DNA of 64,000 nt from Paragonimus skrjabini miyazakii. Taxonomy: Eukaryota; Platyhelminthes; Trematoda; Plagiorchiida; Troglotrematidae. Both the position numbers and the translations under genes were made by a program. Below the pieces are notes generated by a model that saw only the letters and a list, made by a program, of their open reading frames with translations, had not been told where the DNA came from and did not search any database. The DNA lies in assembly GCA_014338405.1 (NCBI GenBank), contig JTDE01002149.1, positions 45,498 to 109,497 of the forward strand. Reading direction: 5' to 3'. This document shows, piece after piece, positions 60,490-64,000 of the stretch (position 1 is its first letter; each line of letters opens with the position of its first letter).

Positions 60490-62270
60490 AAGACGTTAGC
60501 GTTTACCGAGACGATGTTCATCAAGCGTCACACATAAGTTGTTTGTCGACTAGATCCAGGCTTGCACCGGCTTAACACCGGAGGAACCGTTCGCCAGCTT
60601 GAGCGATAACTGAGGTTTTTTAAAACTAGGTCTGAGGGAAGTCTGCTTACATATAACGGCTGTACAAAAGAGAGAGGATTTAACAATTGTCTATCGTCGA
60701 GTACAAAATCATTTCATAATAATTCCAAAACACCTCTAGCCAATATTGACTGAGGTTACTGGCATTAACGCATGGTTCGACGGCATTAATGTCAGGGACA
60801 ATTCCCAGTCAAAGTACTGATAACAACCAATCCGGGCTGTGAACCTGACCAAAAGATGGAGTACAGGTAAGAACCGGAAACTGTATTTTTCTGCTTTCGG
60901 TAAAACAGTCGGGTTAAATCGGTGATGAACATAAGTGTCGCCGCAAACCGGTGAGCATACCTACAACTTTAGAAAAGTATGCCCAATCGAGCATTGCGTT
61001 TATTCTCAAAATTGGTCGAGGTACCTTAGTGGTAGGGACGTCCGACTACCAAGCAAAGTTGCAGGTTCAAGCCAAGGTATCCCGAATGCTCCCCTCTAGG
61101 CTCGGACAGCCTGACAAGATCAAGCTAACATGCGACTTTGTATAGCATATGGTAGCAAAGACATGAAGGTGTAAAGGACGAACAACACTTGAACACTTGC
61201 CATTTTAACTCCCTCTCAAAATAAAGTCAACTGTGCACATTATTCAAAGCCCTTTTAACACGGGCGAACCGTGGGACCGGTCCCGTCGACGTCAGAAAGC
61301 TTTGATCAAACGACGATAGTGTTGTTAATGGGGCCATTGTGGCCTCATTTTAATCCGCTTCTGGGTATTATTCGGGTCTAAGATTCTCCTAATTACGATG
61401 TCAGCGATACCATTCCCCGTAAAACAATACAAACGGCCTGATTTCTCTCGCTCTGTGGTCAGATAAATAAGACTTTGGTTATCGGTCGGAAAGTCGAACG
61501 AAATAGTCAGTTCGCGTTTTTAACAGACTACAAACCATTATCGTTAATCCTCCGATGTATGAAAGAAATCTCGGCCAACTGTGATGAGAGACTAACGGCA
61601 AGCGATGAGACTTAGTTTACGGCCATTTGTAAATTAACACACTCGACCGGATCGACGCAATTCCAGATGGAGCAACAGTCAGTCAACGGCGTTGGGACTG
61701 CGAAGGCCTAAATCACAACTGACCGTATGAGAACAGTCTCAGACTTCCACTACAAAAGGCAAAGTTAAAGAGAACCGCGAGTCCATCTGTTGCTCAACAG
61801 ATTCCAAATTTAGACTTTTCCTGCCTAGAACTCACGCTAAGTACAACCGTAAAAATGCGACTAACGATGGGTTTATATTTCGATAAGAAATAAAACTAAA
61901 TTCGAAACCGTAAACATAAGAGTGAGTTAAAACTACTGAGTATTACCCGTCGACAAACCAGATGCCATCTGATTACATGCGCTAGTAAACAATGTAAAGC
62001 ACGTTCGTTTTTGTGTGGCAATAGTTTGAAACCCTGGTTCTCACTGATAAACTTGAAAAAGGCCAATAATAGCGTGTAAGATGTCTTGCCCATTGACATT
62101 TAGTTCGCATCTCATCGGTTACTTTTGCAAAATTAGCATACACATTATATAGTGAGGGGGCAAGCAGCTAGGCGAAATCGATTTAATCATGTCTGAGATA
62201 GTCAATCAGGTGACCAAAGCGGAAGCAACAGGATGCAACTGAAGCGTACTCATTATCAACAACATGAAAT
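60490..62270. other. Unassigned stretch with one tRNA-like head
   Basis: Apart from the tRNA-like segment at 61010-61085 and a - strand frame at 62099-61896 without known motif, I see nothing. If SUGP1 continues to the right this may be intron. Confidence 0.35.
61010..61085 (+). repeat. tRNA-like repeat head
   Basis: GGTACCTTAGTGGTAGGGAC (A box) and CAGGTTCAAGCCAAGG (B box GGTTCAAGCC) about 35 bases apart. Acceptor stems do not pair, so a tRNA-derived repeat and not a functional tRNA. Confidence 0.5.
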
Positions 62271-62274
62271 AGAA

Positions 62275-62470
62275 TTGATGTGGGTCAAACGGGTAATAGG
62301 AGTCCAAAGAGGGATAGTTAAAAAAATCCATACAAATTGAATGGAATTGGTGAGATATGGTTAAAAAATCCATACGGGTCGAACAGAATTTGAAAGATGT
62401 ACATCGACTTACACTGATTAAAAAAGATAACGCAATATGGATTTAGATTGGATAGGAGTGCTTCAATAGT
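62275..62470. repeat. Degenerate tandem repeat, unit about 42 bases
   Basis: GTTAAAAAAATCCATACAAA and GTTAAAAAATCCATACGGGT start successive units, with ATTGAATGGAATT / TCGAACAGAATTT in parallel; two clear units and worn flanks. Confidence 0.5.
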
Positions 62471-64000
62471 TGTTAGATTGTATGAAGAATACATTGGTCC
62501 AAATAGTTTGGGTTTGAAAAAAAAACGAACGTAAAATGGAATCGAAGAGTATTAGTTGCATTTTTACCAGCATAGCGCAAGGCTAGTCACCAAATGTTTC
62601 TGGGCACACGATGTGGGAGTAAGCCGATGTACTGAGACAGCTTCCGCAATACTGAGAGCCTGCTTCAGTTTGGGTCTGAAGTTGATGGCAGTTTCCTGCT
62701 GGAATCAGTTGTAATCGTTGGACTCTTCCATCCGTCGTTTGTAAGTTCACCTGCATTATCTATCAGTCTTGAATGCTCACCAAAAACGGTGCATGTTTAG
62801 CGAGCTGTTGCTCATAGTAATTATCGGCGTTGACGCGACTGAAAAGCAGCCATTACGGGTCAATCTTAGCAGCGACATTCGACCCCATACTCCTGAAAGG
62901 ATTTCTAGTGCTCTGGTAAAACCTTTATACGAGATGAGTTTGTAGTGACCAGCGATCGTGTCTGAGGATACTTGCCAATTTAGACATCACGTACTGTCCC
63001 CATGCGTTGTCATTAACCCATTTGTCAATTTTTAGCCTATGCACATTCATCGTATATGGTTTTCCGTACTAACCAGTATTTAGATTTTCATGTTGAGTCC
63101 CAATACTTTTACTGTATATGCACTGGAACTTGCCCTAGGTCATTATGGTATAAAAAATCGTTCTTTTGAAAACGTTCAAAAAAAATCGCAAAACCTTTTG
63201 AAAACAAACAAACCGTTCAGTACATGGCAAACGTTCAGCTTCTATCCCGGGTGAGTTAGATATTTCTTTCAGGTTGCTCACTTCCCGTATATTTGTCTAC
63301 ATTTCAGACATTTTGGAACACTTGAACATGCTCGCTGAACCTCCGAAGAGCTCGTCAGAAAACCGTTCAACGGAAGTCCTCTGAAGCTCTCACCTTCTAG
63401 CCTACGACAGACGTTTTATCCTGGTTGCATTTATACACCTTGCACTTTGCATCTTACAGGGATTTTACACTGTAGAAGCCTAGCGGTTTAGAAGGAGATA
63501 CAACGATGGTACCTACGTCCAGTCTCTGTCAACACCCAACTGACACACTTCGACCGCATCGTTGTGGAGTAAACCAAACAGCAAATCGACCAGGGAAAAT
63601 CCCACCCGTCCTCCGCTCTGCGCCCTACATACACGCATTTATTAGGCCTCAGCTTGCATCATCACCCGTGTGGCTCACGACTGTCTCCTTCTCATGTGAG
63701 GCTCGCCACATCACGGTCATCACTCATGTGAACACAGGCCATCGCCGACAGTCCTACACGTAATGACGCGACGACCTCGGAAGTCCACAACTTCCTCAGC
63801 TGCACTCCCACATTCACCAATCTGTACACTGAACCCGGCATTTCACACCATTTCCACATTGGGTTAGTTTCAGCCTAGACTGGCGCAGTAGCACAAGAAG
63901 GGGGACCTTGTGGTCTTAGGTCATTTGTGTATGAACTCATGGCATCGGAAGTAACATGGACGAAACCACAAGAGGGTGGCCCACACTTCGATACGTCCGA
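62471..64000. other. Unassigned right end
   Basis: 62471-63480 is AT-rich with no feature. 63490-64000 is distinctly richer in C and G (CATCATCACCCGTGTGGCTC, CCTCCGCTCTGCGCCC) and looks like part of a mobile element running off the window, but it carries no motif I can name. Confidence 0.3.

Noticed and set aside
61010..61085. Functional tRNA gene
   Set aside because: A and B boxes are present but the acceptor and anticodon stems do not pair.
54843..64000. SURP domains of SUGP1
   Set aside because: Searched by eye on the - strand for the SURP pattern; candidates at 55460-55290 and 62099-61960 did not hold up in any frame. The exons may lie beyond the window.

Overview
The window looks like a eukaryotic nuclear scaffold from a parasitic flatworm, most likely a digenean fluke. 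The reasons are: three conserved animal genes cut into small exons by kilobase introns; GT-AG junctions whose phases match; several retrotransposon families of the kinds common in flukes (APE-endonuclease LINEs with an ATG-repeat tail, an R2-like element, a Penelope-like element); and a tRNA-headed SINE carrying a hammerhead ribozyme, as the SM-alpha SINE of schistosomes does. A run of exactly 100 N at 41489-41588 marks an assembly gap. I could run no search, so family assignments rest on motifs and exon phases read by eye.

Left part, + strand (about 3.2-15.3 kb): the 3' part of a multi-PDZ gene, probably LNX (ligand of Numb protein X) or a close relative. Three PDZ domains are read from six joined exons, with a tentative seventh. 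Its introns hold a truncated LINE (7.2-8.4 kb) and a nearly perfect 199-bp inverted repeat (10264-10905).

Middle, - strand (31.26 to 15.72 kb): a complete Beclin-1/Atg6 gene of eight exons. The exons total 1746 bases and give 581 residues, with every exon phase agreeing. It lies tail to tail with the PDZ gene; the stop codons are 402 bases apart. Its intron 2 holds a 3.85-kb LINE on the opposite strand, flanked by a perfect 12-bp target-site duplication. The protein has a roughly 125-residue acidic insert inside the coiled coil, a weakened BH3 motif and a changed aromatic finger.

Right part, - strand (54.84 to 36.80 kb): the 3' half of a SUGP1 (SF4) splicing-factor gene. Seven exons cover the KRKSRW segment, the GTWEH block, the G-patch and the conserved C-terminus. 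The last exon is only 27 bases. The SURP-domain exons were not found and may lie beyond 64 kb. The introns contain a GIY-YIG Penelope-like fragment between inverted terminal repeats, an R2-like LINE, LINE pieces and the best hammerhead SINE copy.

The last 9 kb is mostly LINE debris, tRNA-like repeat heads and unassigned sequence, with one weak methyltransferase-like exon. The three host genes belong to different processes (Notch/Numb-type scaffolding and ubiquitylation, autophagy initiation, pre-mRNA splicing), so they are neighbours by synteny and not an operon. The most unusual signal is the ribozyme SINE family: one copy with a foldable core, one decayed copy and one copy that has lost the core.
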